Assembly (NCBI RefSeq): GCF_000149955.1
Contig: NC_031000.1
Location: 186,001-250,000 of the forward strand
DNA: 64,000 nucleotides
Origin: Fusarium oxysporum f. sp. lycopersici 4287
Taxonomy: Eukaryota; Ascomycota; Sordariomycetes; Hypocreales; Nectriaceae
Direction of reading: 5' to 3'
This document shows positions 22,011 to 33,059 of this stretch, one piece after another; the stretch's first letter is position 1; each line of letters opens with the position of its first letter. A program made the translations under genes and the position numbers. The notes under the pieces are model-generated. The model saw only the letters and a list, made by a program, of their open reading frames with translations, ran no database searches and was not told the DNA's origin.

Positions 22011-22747
22011 ATGTTTCCAACCCGCGCCATTACATCCCCACAACTCAGGGCCGTATTTAGAAACCGACCAATTTATTATACACAACATTCACTGAAATCC
22101 ACTCTTGCCATGGCTTCCATTTCAGACGCTATAACCAAGGACCATCGCGAGCTGAAAGAGTACTACAATGAGGTAGTAAAATCCACAGATCTTGATCATC
22201 AAGAACGTTACGGCAATCAGTTTACCTGGGAGCTCGCTCGCCACTCAGTAGGCGAAGAGCTTATTGTCTATCCCGCATTCGAGAAATATCTGGGATCCAA
22301 GGGTAAAGAGATGGCAGAGGATGACCGGAAGGAGCACCATAGAGTTAGTCTATTCAGGACCTAAAAGCTATAGGATGAAGTGCTAATTAGACAAAGGTCA
22401 AAGAGCTCCTTAAGGAATTTCAGAACATGAAGCCAAAGGAGCCCGAATATATTCCAAAGCTCAAGGAGCTGTGGGCAGTGCTATCGAAACATATCGAAGA
22501 GGAAGAACGTTCGGATTTGCCAGCTCTTGAAGATGCATTGCAGAAGCATTCCGGTGATTCGGAATCAATGGCTAAGACATTTGGCTTGACCAAGGCATTT
22601 GTGCCATCTCGGAGTCACCCGAGCGCTGGCGAGCATCCGCCTTTTGAAACCGTGATGGGGTTAATCACCGCCCCTATTGATCATATTGCGGACATATTTA
22701 GGAAGTTCCCTAACAAGACTATATCGCCTAACCCTTCTACTAAATAG
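22011..22747 (+). CDS. Hemerythrin-like HHE-domain protein
   Basis: Two exons, 22011..22343 and 22397..22747, give 227 residues; the 53-bp intron has GT-AG ends and a GCTAAT branch-like site. The protein has the pattern of hemerythrin HHE cation-binding domains: His in TKDHRELK, the pair in RHSVGEELIVYPAFE, HH before the intron, and SKHIEEEE, all candidate iron ligands in a four-helix bundle. A second ATG at 22110 (MASISDAI) starts right at the domain; the longer start adds an Arg-rich leader that could target mitochondria. Role unknown; related proteins bind iron or oxygen. It appears intact. Confidence 0.82.
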
Positions 22748-22968
22748 ATCGGGCATAATAGGGCTCTATGAGATTACTTCTTTATTGCCAATAGTATTAC
22801 ACACAGATTGGAAGCTATAATGAGCTAATTCAAATATTAAGCCTCTTTTTTAAGATGTAAAGGATTATTATCCAAGATGAGAGGGTCAATGTACAAGTCA
22901 ATGCATCGATCAATATCAGCTCCAGAAAAGATGGGCGAAACATGACCTCGGTCTACATCATCGATCCT

Positions 22969-23058
22969 CCCACTTTCACTGAAAGTGGACGTTTTGCAAT
23001 ACTATTGGCTGGTAATCCCTGTGATAACCCCGCATTCCACTTTCACCTGAAAGAGGAC
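22969..23058. repeat. CACTTTCACTGAAAGTG palindrome and variant
   Basis: At 22970-22988 CCACTTTCACTGAAAGTGG is a near-perfect palindrome (9-bp arms around one base). A variant, CCACTTTCACCTGAAAGAGG, follows about 65 bp later, and another lies at 363-382. I cannot name the element. Confidence 0.4.
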
Positions 23059-23133
23059 TCTGAACAACATACCCCAGCAAAATGTAAGCCAAAGTGGTGA
23101 TCTCGTCATTTCATTGGTCGACTTTGCTTTTTT

Positions 23134-23922
23134 TTGCCCATCAGAGAGTTTCAACTTCAAGCTATGCAATGCCCTATACGCGGCGACGCGCGTATGTCGT
23201 GTACCCTGGCTATCGACCTGCGGAGGCATATGAGCCCAACGAGTTACAAATCTTCATTGCCATCATCTCTTTGGAAATACCAATCACGATGTCAGAACGA
23301 TCACATCATGAAGAGACCATTCGAAAACACTCAGACTGACTATGTTGCGGCCACTGGCACAAGCGAGACGACCCCATGGCTACAGCACACACGCTGGGCT
23401 GAGCTGTTCCGGAATAGATCACTCGAAATCATTGCCGCCACGGCGAAGCTACCGGCCTCGCAATGGAGTAGAAGATACCTACTTGGTCAATGGCAAGGAC
23501 TTTATATCTGGAGCTCTGCCGAAACTGAAGCCCAGTTGCAGGTTATCCTTCGCGGGCTAGACTTGATGTTCGACAGGGCAAGAGCTACGCTTGATCGCAC
23601 GCCATATATCTCACGCTGTTGGCTAAATACATATGCTAAAGATGCTTTTTGGCCGCATGGATTTCGGGCCATACCAAGCTTTAAGAAGTATCTGGCAATA
23701 TGGAAAAGATTCATCTGCTTCGTATTTCGCGCTCTGCAATACCCGTCTCGGCAGCGTAAGGAGGTATATAACTTGCGTTTGGGATCCAATGAGATTAAGA
23801 TGATGCAGCATATATTATATCTGGTCGGTCAACTGCAACTAGGAGAGGATGGCAACGTCAGCGACAGCTCAGACAGCGAGGGTGACGAATCTTATGGCCA
23901 AGACTGGCACGACAGCCCTTAG
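23134..23922 (+). pseudogene. Fragment of a telomere-linked RecQ-helicase-like gene
   Basis: The open frame of 262 residues contains, from about residue 80, the pattern W-HTRW-LFRNRSLEIIAATAK...RARATLDRT...SRCWLNTY...AFWPHGFR...YLAIWKRFICFVFRAL. I recognise this as the region preceding the helicase in fungal telomere-linked RecQ-like proteins. The first 75 residues look unrelated to it. It ends in an acidic Ser/Asp run just 16 bp before MULE 1, so the helicase part is missing, probably cut off by that insertion or an associated deletion. A second, heavily mutated copy lies at 62380-64000 in the opposite direction. The frame itself is open, so a short protein could be made. Confidence 0.55.
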
Positions 23923-23938
23923 GGAGGTCACTCGCCCC

Positions 23939-26825
23939 GGGGCCCCATAGGGACACGCCTAGGCGCCTCTCCACTTCTGCACGCGTAGGCGTGCGGATTA
24001 TGTCAGCCCCCAATTTGGCACAACTCCACAACTGCATTTCGAGTTTTGAGGCTGGCGGGTTTCAGAATCCCGAGATTCAGAACTGCAATGAATTCCTAAT
24101 TATCAAGCTGAATACAATTCCTGCTGCTCTTTTCCATCATTCTCAGCCGCCTCCAAGATGTCGCGCATGCCTCTTCTGCTAGAAAATGGATTACTTTCCA
24201 TTGCTGCCGCTACCTGAGCCTCCACCCGATCATCTTCTGCTTTACTCCAATCCAGGTACGCCATCATCTCTTCCTTACTCCAATCTCTAGATCCGGTGGG
24301 TGTCGTACAGAGTTTGCCCATCTGCTTCCAGTCAAGACACCACTGGTAGCTTGCTTTGTCATACCGCAAAGGTAGACCTAACGCCCTCCGATACTGCTGG
24401 TTAGTTTTGACGCTACCACGAGGCTGCGCCTTATACCAAGCATCTCGAGCAGCAACATATCTCCGATAGATGGCTTGTGGGTCATCATATCTTAGTGTCG
24501 GCGCCACTGATGCTGTTGAAGATGATGCTACTGGCGACTTCCCTCCCTGTGTCGATGGTTTTGCTGATGACACTGCCGATGATGCTGCTGTCTCTATACT
24601 AACTACAATGCAGCTAGTATCATCCCTGCCAGACCCAGCATGTCCGGATAATCCCGATGATGGGTCTTCCAGTGGTTGTCCTTCCTGCAAAGATGATACA
24701 GATGCAGATACTGCTGCTGCTGGTCGTGCTTCCCCGGATAATGCTGGCGAGAGTGCCACTGGCATTGCTTCTACCTGTGCTGACGATGATGACAAATACA
24801 AAATCCCCTCGTACCGTTGAGGGCATGCCTTTGACGTCATCTTGTGACCTAATTTGTGGCATCTACTGCATGTAGGTCGTGCTTTTGGCTGCGCTGCTGC
24901 CTGAACTGCCTCGAATGCACTTGGTTCTCTCTGAGTGCTCGATTGCGATTTACTTGTGGTAGAATCGGCAGCTATTCGATTAGATCGGTGTCGAGGCTCC
25001 AATAGCACCTGATGAACACCATGACGACTCAAATGCCAATGCGGGTGAAAATGCTCCAAGCGAAGGGTTTGGCCTTGCTCTTGTAGAGCCTTGAGAATAT
25101 GGGCGCAAGGGAGGCCGTGGGATCGAGAGAATGTACCGGTACAACTAGGCAGGTCATCTTTCATAAGCCGCTTCCGCTGTTCTTCAACTTTGCGTAAAGC
25201 CTCGTGAGATATCCAGCCACGTATGGCACTATATAGTGATCCAGAGAGCTCAATTGGTATTCGCATTTGCTGCCTGACTTGGTTGGATCGCAGCTCAGAT
25301 AATTGATTAAGAAGCGCATGTTTCATAGCTCTCCACGCCTCGAAGAGATCTAGCGTAGATTTCTTGTGGTGGCTCTTAAGGAGCCCATGGATACCCTCAA
25401 CCCGTGAGGTGACCACATTACCAAAGTGAGGGTGCTGGTCGACCCAGGCCTTAACGAGCTTTTTCTTGTACGGATCGAGCCAGTTGGACTTGATGTAGCC
25501 AACCTCTTCGAGATATTGAGGCAGATAGCGCTTTTCAAGCTCTTGTACGCGCTGGTCAAATGCCTGTTCATCTGACGACCTCATAATCGAATGCCAGTGG
25601 TTGAAAAAGTCATTCCAATCGCTCAGACCTTGCTGATAGGCCTCAGACCCTTGCTTATGGTGTACGAATGTTGGCTGGCAATAGCGGAGGACCGCCTTAT
25701 TCGCATGCCACAGGCATAGCAGAGAGATCGAAGACGGAAAGCAGCTCTCTACAGCGTTCATACAGGCCTTATCACGGTCAGTCAGAATAACAGATGGAAA
25801 CCTTGTGTTGCAGAGTTCATACAGGGACCTGAGCCGGTCCAAGGCCCATATGAAGTCCTGCTCAGCCTCGCCATTAAGGAATGCGAAGGCGATACAGAAG
25901 GATCGCTGACAGGCATCAACACCAATCATATCAAGCAGCGGCATTCCGTATTTGTTCGTTTTGTATGTGCAGTCCAAGAAAAGTAGATCTGGGTAAGCCT
26001 TCAAGTATGCCAATGAATCCGGATGGGCGAACAACACCGCCGTGATTCAGTTATCTGAGTCAAGCTGCATCCGGTTCCAGAACCCTTCCTTGTCTAGCTG
26101 GTTAGCAAAAGCATGTATAGTGCTCTGACCCTCACAGAGCTCTCGTTTGCTATCTGCGAGACGGTTGTAGATATCTTGCTGGGTTGCAATGGTATTCGAG
26201 TTCTGGCGAATATAAGTCCTGATACCTTTTGGCGCTACACCAGCGTTCGTAAGGCGGCTGATTGTTGACCTGTCCACATCCGAGAGCTGCCGATGGACTG
26301 GGTGCGCCGATTTGTGCCAACTTGGTTCATGGTTGTGTGAAGAAAATTGTGGATCCGGACGATGCCTTAAAGACCAAGTCGTCTTATCTAGGGATTCCTT
26401 CGCGATGATAGAGAACCGGCAGTTGGTTCCTCGCGTAGTAGTCTTGCGCTGGTGGTCCCTTGAGGCGCTTGGTGGCCGACACCATCGATCACATGCGTAT
26501 GTGATAATCTGCCTGCCGCTGGTTGATCGCGACGATCTCCCAGTTACGAACGCGTATCCTCTTGGTGCTGCCCATTCATTGATAGCTGTGAGTAGAGCCT
26601 CTCGCGAGTCGTACGTGCCCTCTGGCGGAAGCACATCATCAGGAAATGCCGTCTGCGCCATAACGGCAACCCCTGAAAACTACGGTTGTGGTTAGCAATG
26701 GCAGCAATAGCCGCAGCCCCTGAGAAATGCAGTTGTGGAGTTGTGCCAAATTGGGGGCTGACATAATCCGCACGCCTACGCGTGCAGAAGTGGAGAGGCG
26801 CCTAGGCGTGTCCCTATGGGGCGCC
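23939..26825 (-). mobile_element. Hop-like MULE, copy 1
   Basis: Long terminal inverted repeats of about 100 bp start GG(G/C)GCCCCATAGGGACACG (left from 23939, right up to 26825) and contain the palindromic words CGCCTAGGCG and CACGCGTAGGCGTG. The 2.9-kb interior encodes a Mutator-like transposase with one stop. The flanks (ACTCGCCCC on the left, GTGGATATG on the right) do not match, so the usual 8-10 bp duplication is missing; one side was probably rearranged. Confidence 0.85.
24103..26661 (-). pseudogene. MULE transposase with one stop
   Basis: Two open frames, 26661..26050 and 26046..24103, are in the same phase and are separated only by TGA at 26047-26049; the intact relative at 54499-57081 has a sense codon there (CGA, in FGSDGRVTAV). 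Read together they span 853 codons. Parts: FAR1/WRKY-like N-terminal domain (CDRWCRPP...NCRFSII), DDE core with Asp in LFLDCTYKTN and ILTDRDKACMN and Glu in SRVEGIHGLLKSH, SWIM-type finger CTGTFSRSHGLPCAH, and a CCHC knuckle CSRCHKLGHKMTSKAC. Relatives include the F. oxysporum transposon Hop (named from knowledge, not alignment). Confidence 0.87.
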
Positions 26826-27536
26826 GTGGATATGGATGCTGACTAATAATTTCGATGTGGAATGGGTGGAAATGGATCCATTACGGAAATGGATCCATAT
26901 TGTGGAATTTGTGGAATGGAAACCTACTTCGTCCAACAATGGTAATTAGTGGGTCCCGCCCGCCCTCGGTGGCGTCAATGTTTTTGTCATTGGTCCATTA
27001 AAATCCGCCATTGCTTGACGCAAAGGCAACACACCCACCGACGTTCCTGCTTCTTGTTATGCTGGATATTCGTAGCCGAACCGATATACCTATAGACGCG
27101 CCTTGCCGTCTCTCTCCGTCAAGATCCAGCTTTTGTAGAGCTGAAAGAGCCGTTGATTGTCCTCTTCTGTTCGTTCTGGAACGGATGTGGTTGACTTGGT
27201 AGGATGGGGAGTGGCTATTTCGATTTGGGGTAGTAACGCGAGTAACAGTGAAGCCCCCAGAATGGACTCATTGTGTACGGAGGAAAATGGGGTGGCAAAT
27301 CGATGTTGTGTTGTTGTGGGTGATAGAAAGTACTTAGGATATGCGGGATTTCACAAGGAAATCAAGGCATTTTCGAACCCCACCTAAAATATTCCACGAT
27401 TTCCACATGTGTAACATGTGGAAGGGGCTTCGTGGCGTGGATATGGAAATGCTGAAGCCCACGTGGAATGGAATGGAATGGATATGGATCCACATTATGG
27501 ATCCATATGTGGATTTCGTGGTATGGATTTGAACCC
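26826..27536. repeat. GTGGATATGG/ATGGATCC-rich block with direct repeats
   Basis: Two similar stretches of about 100 bp in direct orientation (26825-26925 and 27433-27536) start GTGGATATGG and are built from GTGGAAT, ATGGATCC and GGATCCAT words. Between them lies about 500 bp with no recognised gene. It may be a small non-autonomous element or a locally amplified sequence. Confidence 0.4.
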
Positions 27537-27701
27537 TGGGCAATTAGAATTCCGTTGGTTCGACAACTAGACTCATAAGACAGGGACTAGTTACATGAGC
27601 TTATTCTTGTGGCACAACATCATCAATCGAAGCCTACTAACTCGACTCCGGCCCATATTTGCTGCTCATCTTGCAAATTTGTCCCCTCGTTGATCTTTAT
27701 A

Positions 27702-27916
27702 CAGTGAGGTGCAATACGTTTGAATACCAGATGAAGTATCTGCCTCGTTGCTCTAGTCCTGTCAGAATCCTGACTAGCCATATCGGGTAGACATCTAGCC
27801 CAGGTAGGCAGCTAGCTGGCTTGATGAGGTACATACCGAGCGAAGGGATAGCTCCCGATCGGTTTAGCAAGGAGGCGAGTACTTGCGCCTGGATTCAAAC
27901 TTCTTGCATCCCACTG
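27702..27916. mobile_element. mimp-like miniature inverted-repeat element
   Basis: A 215-bp element lies between TA dinucleotides (27700-27701 and 27917-27918). The left end is CAGTGAGGTGCAATACG followed by TTTGAATAC; the right end, read inwards, is CAGTGGGATGCAAGAAG followed by TTTGAATCC. These fit the published mimp terminal pattern (TT[T/A]TTGC..CCCACTG) with one mismatch on the right and two on the left, and the length fits the family. mimps are miniature derivatives related to the impala transposon and often lie upstream of effector genes in F. oxysporum. I see no small secreted protein within about 1.5 kb. Confidence 0.72.
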
Positions 27917-28915
27917 TACTGAAGGGCCGTGACACTCAAAGAGATACTCCAAGTCGGTGTACAGCGCTACAACGATTGGCCACCATATACGAGTTCCATA
28001 TCCCAGTCTTGGGGCCACCCATCCAACGGGTAACGTATCACGATCTGCTGACATGACGGAGACGGTTGTAGGTGGGCAACTTACCGTTTCGCTCCGTCAG
28101 CAAGTAGAAATCGTGCTTGTTTCGAGGCTGTTGGCTAGCGATCTATCAGCATGCATTATTTTATGGTGATGCTATTGGTCATTGTTTACGAGCCTGTCTT
28201 TACGTCACCGCCATTGTCCCAATCCAAGCTCCGACCAACTGCTAAGGCTATGCGAGAGGTTCTAGTGTTAACTGATGCGACGACATGGAAATAATGGGAA
28301 AGGCAATTTAAAATAAGCTCTAATATTGACAGACAGAGTGTCAAATATTGGGATGAATTATATGTTATTCGTCTTCTTCTGTCCGGTCTCCATCTCTCGC
28401 TTGCTGCTTGAGGTTTAATGCAAGCTTTATATGGCTTTTCTCTTCTATATGGAATCAACTGGAAGTTGCTTGCTAAGCTGTGGCAATAGGTGGCAACTGA
28501 CATCTTTAATGACAATATTTATCAGCTTTTCAAGCTACTTCCATGAGCTTCCTTTTACTCTGGTGACTTCTTCGTCGAGGTTGCTCCAGGACAGTATATA
28601 TTCAGGGGCCGTAACGATGATTGGATCAAGATGGAGACGTCGTTAGGGTGCGATGCAGGTTCGATCGAGGCGAATGCGGCGCAGAATTGCAGAGATCTCA
28701 TTAGCGGCGTTGTTGTTGTGGGCGCTGCTCGGCCTTCGCCAGCGATGGTGGTTGAGCTGAAGAATGACAAGGTGAGCGACGAGTCCCAAATCAAGAGAGA
28801 AATACTTGGGATGATCACTCCGATTCACAGGAGAAGATATACGCATGAAAAAATCGAGGATGAGCGTCTTATCTTTATTGTTGCCAAAGGCACTCTTCCT
28901 CGGACCGTCACCAAG

Positions 28916-29350
28916 GCAGGCTTCGAAATCGATCGTATAGATCGATTCCGAGCCCTGATCGATCGATTTATATCGATCGTCACCCTCAATCGATCGATAT
29001 CGATCGATCAAATAGATCAGACAGAGCCTCACGTGACGAGGCAACGAAGCTGCGGAATCCTAAAAAGGAAGGTGGTGGGGCGCCTTCCTCCTTAGAAAAC
29101 ACTCAACAGCAGCGTCTCTCCACCAATCGCGCCTGCCAGGGATGCTTTGTAGGGCATGCGACGTGTTGCGATCCACACAGAGGCAGAATCTAGGGCAGCC
29201 TATCCTGCACTTCACCGATTTATATATGGTCCACTGGATCGACGATCAAATCGATCGGGACTGGTAATCGATCGATATCGATCGACTGGCAGCCCTGATC
29301 GATCGGTCGAAATCGAAATCGATTGGTCGATCGATTTCGAAGCTTGCACC
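28916..29350. repeat. Inverted repeat with ATCGATCG arrays
   Basis: Two clusters rich in ATCGAT/CGATCG (about 28924-29022 and 29236-29350) are inverted copies. GCAGGCTTCGAAATCGATCG (28916-28935) faces CGATCGATTTCGAAGCTTGC (29328-29347), and both clusters include GCCCTGATCGATCG. The whole could fold into a long hairpin. I do not recognise the family. Confidence 0.5.
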
Positions 29351-29451
29351 AAGGGAAGCATCAGAAGGGCAGCAGTCGAGGAAAGGCTGAGCTGGATAAG
29401 ATATATGGAGAACTGGATAGATGAGCTTGGGGGGCTCAATCTGTCGCTATT

Positions 29452-30245
29452 TGTTGGAAAGTCCGGGGATCCTTCTTTCCTTCAGGATTCACACTATTAG
29501 TCTGAAAGTCCTAGAATTAGAGTTCAAGGTTCTAGATGAAACTACCTACGGATATGAGTCCGAGAAGAACTCTCATCTCCATAAGAATAAGAACAATAGA
29601 AAATAAAGAAAATCAAAATCAAGTGTTATAAAATGTATTTTTACCCAGCACTACTGCTAGGCTGGCTGGCTGCGCCCTGCCCCGACGGTCAACGGGTAGT
29701 ACAATAGTATCTTTACTTTTTTTGTATTCACCCTTGCAAGGTCCAGTCGAGCTTGGTCAGGTGAGTAGCCTATGATCCTGGTCTAAGCCTCTTCTTATTC
29801 CATTTCGTTATTAGGTGAGATGTACAAGCTCGCTCGCATGCTAGCCCGGCTAGGACTCCCTGTCAGACAGTTGCCATAAGGCTCTAGTGGAGTCATCGCA
29901 GGGGCCTGATCCAATTTAAAGGCTTTGGATTTAAGGTCCTTGACAACACACCTATTTTGTATGGTGCCACAAGACACTTGCTCGTAATTGGTAGCCAATC
30001 GCATCATGACTCAGAGGACAGAGATTGCCCCGCTGCGATGCCCACTGACCTAGGTCCCTGCACAGTAGTGGTGGGTGAAAATGTTTTCTATTGAACTTAA
30101 TTTTTAGTTTATTTTTGTTGAAGAGAGCTAGTCTGAGGTTTATATCTCTAGACGATTTCATCTAGGACTTTGAACTCTAAATCTAGGACTTTCAGACTAA
30201 CAGTCTGAATCCTGAAGGGCAGGGGGATTCCCAGATTTTCCGACA
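29452..30245. mobile_element. 794-bp foldback repeat of unknown family
   Basis: The ends are inverted repeats of about 120 bp (29452-29572 and 30125-30245) starting TGT(T/C)GGAAA and containing the palindrome TTCAGACTGTTAGTCTGAA, AAAGTCCTAGA, GAGTTCAA and a GAGAAGAACTCT-like inner end. The interior has no coding signal. A third, single end lies at 57608-57728. The flanks show no clear target duplication. It is probably a non-autonomous element. Confidence 0.6.
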
Positions 30246-30587
30246 TCTCCCAGCGTATTGGCTCGCTGTAAGCTTTGTAACGAGCAGCTGTTAAGCATGC
30301 GGATCGCTGGTTCGCAGAGCTATACGAGCATTGAGGTATTGATGATATGCAGCTCCGTCATAAGAACTCATGTGGCACTCTTTGTGGATCATGGGGATTT
30401 GTCCTGTGCAGGGGATCTATTGTCGAGTAAGCATCAAGATACGTGATTGGCCAAGCTTTACGAGCATCTCGAGGGATCCGCTAGGTTAGATATTCCTATG
30501 GCGACCGGTCCTAGGATTACGCCCCACTTAGACCATTTCGCAGTCATCTTGATTCTAGAGCGTAGCAATAAGTCCGAGCATACCCTA

Positions 30588-32906
30588 AGGGATTTCCCGG
30601 TGATCCGCCGGATCCGATCATCTGCCGGACTCACACCGATATTCACTCCCAACTTTAATCTTTAATAACTCAACAACCATGGCAGCAATCGATAAAGCAC
30701 TCGAGTTTCTGAAAACCTCAGGATCTATTAACTATGCTGCTACCGCTAAAAAGTTCGAATGTGACGAGACTACCCTGCGCCGCCGCCATCAGGGCAAACA
30801 GAGGGCAAGACGCGATGCCGACTCTTTGTATAAATCTCGTCTCTCAAAACAACAGGAACAAGATCTTGTTACTTATATCCGTAAACTCTCACTGCGTGGC
30901 ATTCCGCCAACCCTATCCATGATCCGAAATTTTGCCCAGGACATAGCCAAAATCGAGGTCGGAAAGAACTGGCCATACAGCTTCGTCCAGCGCCATCGCA
31001 ACGAGATCGATTGTACCTGGTTTGATGGATTTGATATAGCACGAAGAAGAGCCGACAATGCTTCTCGGTATAGAGCATATTTTGATCTAGTAAGCAGACT
31101 CGTAGCGCCTTTGGTCCGTTGCTAATCATGGAAGATCCGTGAAAAAATCGACAAATACGACATCTTACCTCAGAGCACGTATAACATGGATGAGAAGGGA
31201 TTTCACCTGGGCGTAATCAACCGAACGAAGAGAGTATTTGATGTCAATGCTAAAAGGCAAGGCAAATTGCTCGGTGCTTCCCAGGATGGGAACCGATCGT
31301 GGATCACATTCCTGGCGTGCATCTGCCAAGACATGACATCGCTACCCCCATTCCTCATCTACCAGGGCAAGCCGGGACAAGTTCAGGACACTTGGCTCAC
31401 TGACTTTGATCCGGAGCATCAATCAGCCTTCTTTTCCACGTCCGAAACTGGCTGGACGAGTCACGAACTGGGGAAAGAGTGGCTGATTGGTGTTTTCGAC
31501 CGCTTTACTAAGGCGAAAGCAAGAAATGGGCGCGATTACCGCCTTCTCATCACCGATGGACACTCTAGCCACATCAATATGGACTTCTTGGACTGGTGCG
31601 ACGCGCATCGGATCATCGTTGCGGTGTTCCCACCTCACTCTACTCACCGGCTGCAACCCCTGGACGTCTCGCTTTTCGGGCCCTTATCAACAGCCGATAC
31701 CAACCGACTTGTTCAGTGGACTTCAAAGACGCAAGGCCTCACTGGGCTATCCAAACGCGAGTTTTGGGTCCTGTTCTGGGGTGCATTGGAAGCTGCTTTC
31801 ACTCCGGAGAACATCGCCAGTGGGTGGAGACGGACGGGTCTCAAGCCTTTCGATCCGGACGTCGTCCTATCTCAGGTTTCGAAGAATACGGACGATGACT
31901 CAGATGCGTAAAGTGGCTTGGATGATTCCATTGCTTTACAAGAACCTACTGCACGAGAATTACGACGACTTGTTGATCATGTCGTGAAGCAATCCTCAGT
32001 CAGCTCTGACACAGGCGCCCGAAAGCTAAAGAGAACCCTTGAAAGCCTTCAGGCCGAGGTTGAACTACTCAGGCATGAGAACCAAGGCCTCCGTGAGACA
32101 ATTATCCGTGAAAAACAGCGCAGGCAGCGTGGTAAAGCCCTGAAAGACTATATCTTTGATCGTGTGGATCCTAATTCAGCTCAGGTGTTTAGCCCGCAAA
32201 AGATCGCCCAAGCTCGCCAGAAGAAAATTGAAATGGAGGCGCAGAAGGAAGAGGAGGTTCTCCAGAAGAGAACTGAAAAGGCTCTGCGGCAGAAAAGAGT
32301 AGAGGAGCAAAAGCAACTGGTATTAGAGAGGAAGAGGCAGCGGGAGGAGAAAAAAGAAAGAAAACGGCGGGAAAAAGAAACAAAGCAGCTTGAGAGAGAA
32401 GCAAACCGACAGCTTCGGATTGAGATGAAGAAGCAGAATCAGCGGAGTATACAACCGAAGCATCAGGCACGGCAGAATGGCTCAGATGGTCTCGAAGAGA
32501 ATGGGGGCATTCAGGACGAAATCATCGTCGTTCTTCCCACAGTCACCCAAACCCCCGTATTATTCAAGCCACCCAACGAAGCATTAAGTACCCCAAATAC
32601 AAAGGCGTCGACGCCACCCAGCCATAAAACTCGGCCTAAAAGGCCTTCTTTAGTTGTCGAGAGCGATCGGGAGGTAGTGGTGGCATATCGGGACTCGGGG
32701 CGATCGCAGCGGAACAGGAAACGACCGCGATGGCTTGATGACTTCGAAGTTAATTGAAATAAGTCTTAAGGAAATAATTATATCATCTTCGTAGTTTTAG
32801 CGCATTTTGAAAAGTGCTTGTTGAGCTATGCTAGATTGAAGTCGCCCATGTAAGTTGGCAATAATCCGGCAGATCACCGGATCCGGCGGATCACCGGGAA
32901 ATCCCT
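30588..32906 (+). mobile_element. pogo-type element F with two in-frame stops
   Basis: Element of 2319 bp with TA on both sides (30586-30587 and 32907-32908). Terminal repeats start AGGGATTTCCCGGTGATCCG and extend over about 45 bp to ATCTGCCGG. They are unrelated to the ACGTACATG ends of elements A-D, so this is a different lineage. It inserted into the first bases of the piggyBac-type element. Confidence 0.85.
30679..32757 (+). pseudogene. pogo-type DDE transposase of element F, two stops
   Basis: Three open stretches in one phase, separated by TAA at 31123-31125 and TAA at 31909-31911, make a 692-codon frame. Parts: psq-like helix-turn-helix (about 5-45), CENP-B-type domain (about 55-130), DDE_1 core with Asp in NMDEKGF, LITDGHSSH and QPLDVSLFG, then a long Lys/Glu/Arg-rich coiled coil (roughly codons 450-590) and a basic tail. 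The third stretch could start at no good ATG of its own. The stops fall outside the three Asp residues, one before the core and one after it. Confidence 0.83.
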
Positions 32907-33059
32907 TATCTCTTTGAGTGTAACAAGCCTCCACTTCGTACCTCGCCCCACTCTCGTTAGTCATCATAAAAGTACATGCGGGGTACGAGAAGTTCGTCAG
33001 ACGACGCACTTTCCTCGAAACACCACTCAAATTAACCCAAATCAGTCTCAAATAAAATA

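Noticed and set aside
27520..27540. GGATTTGAACCCTGGG, like a tRNA T-arm on the minus strand
   Set aside because: No acceptor, D-arm or anticodon stem can be built around it.
28631..29095. 154-residue frame with IFIVAKGTLPRTV, reminiscent of hAT transposases
   Set aside because: The rest is translated ATCGATCG repeat and no hAT core is present.
30001..30050. GATGCCCACTG as a second mimp end
   Set aside because: It lacks the TTGC..CCCACTG spacing and has no partner.
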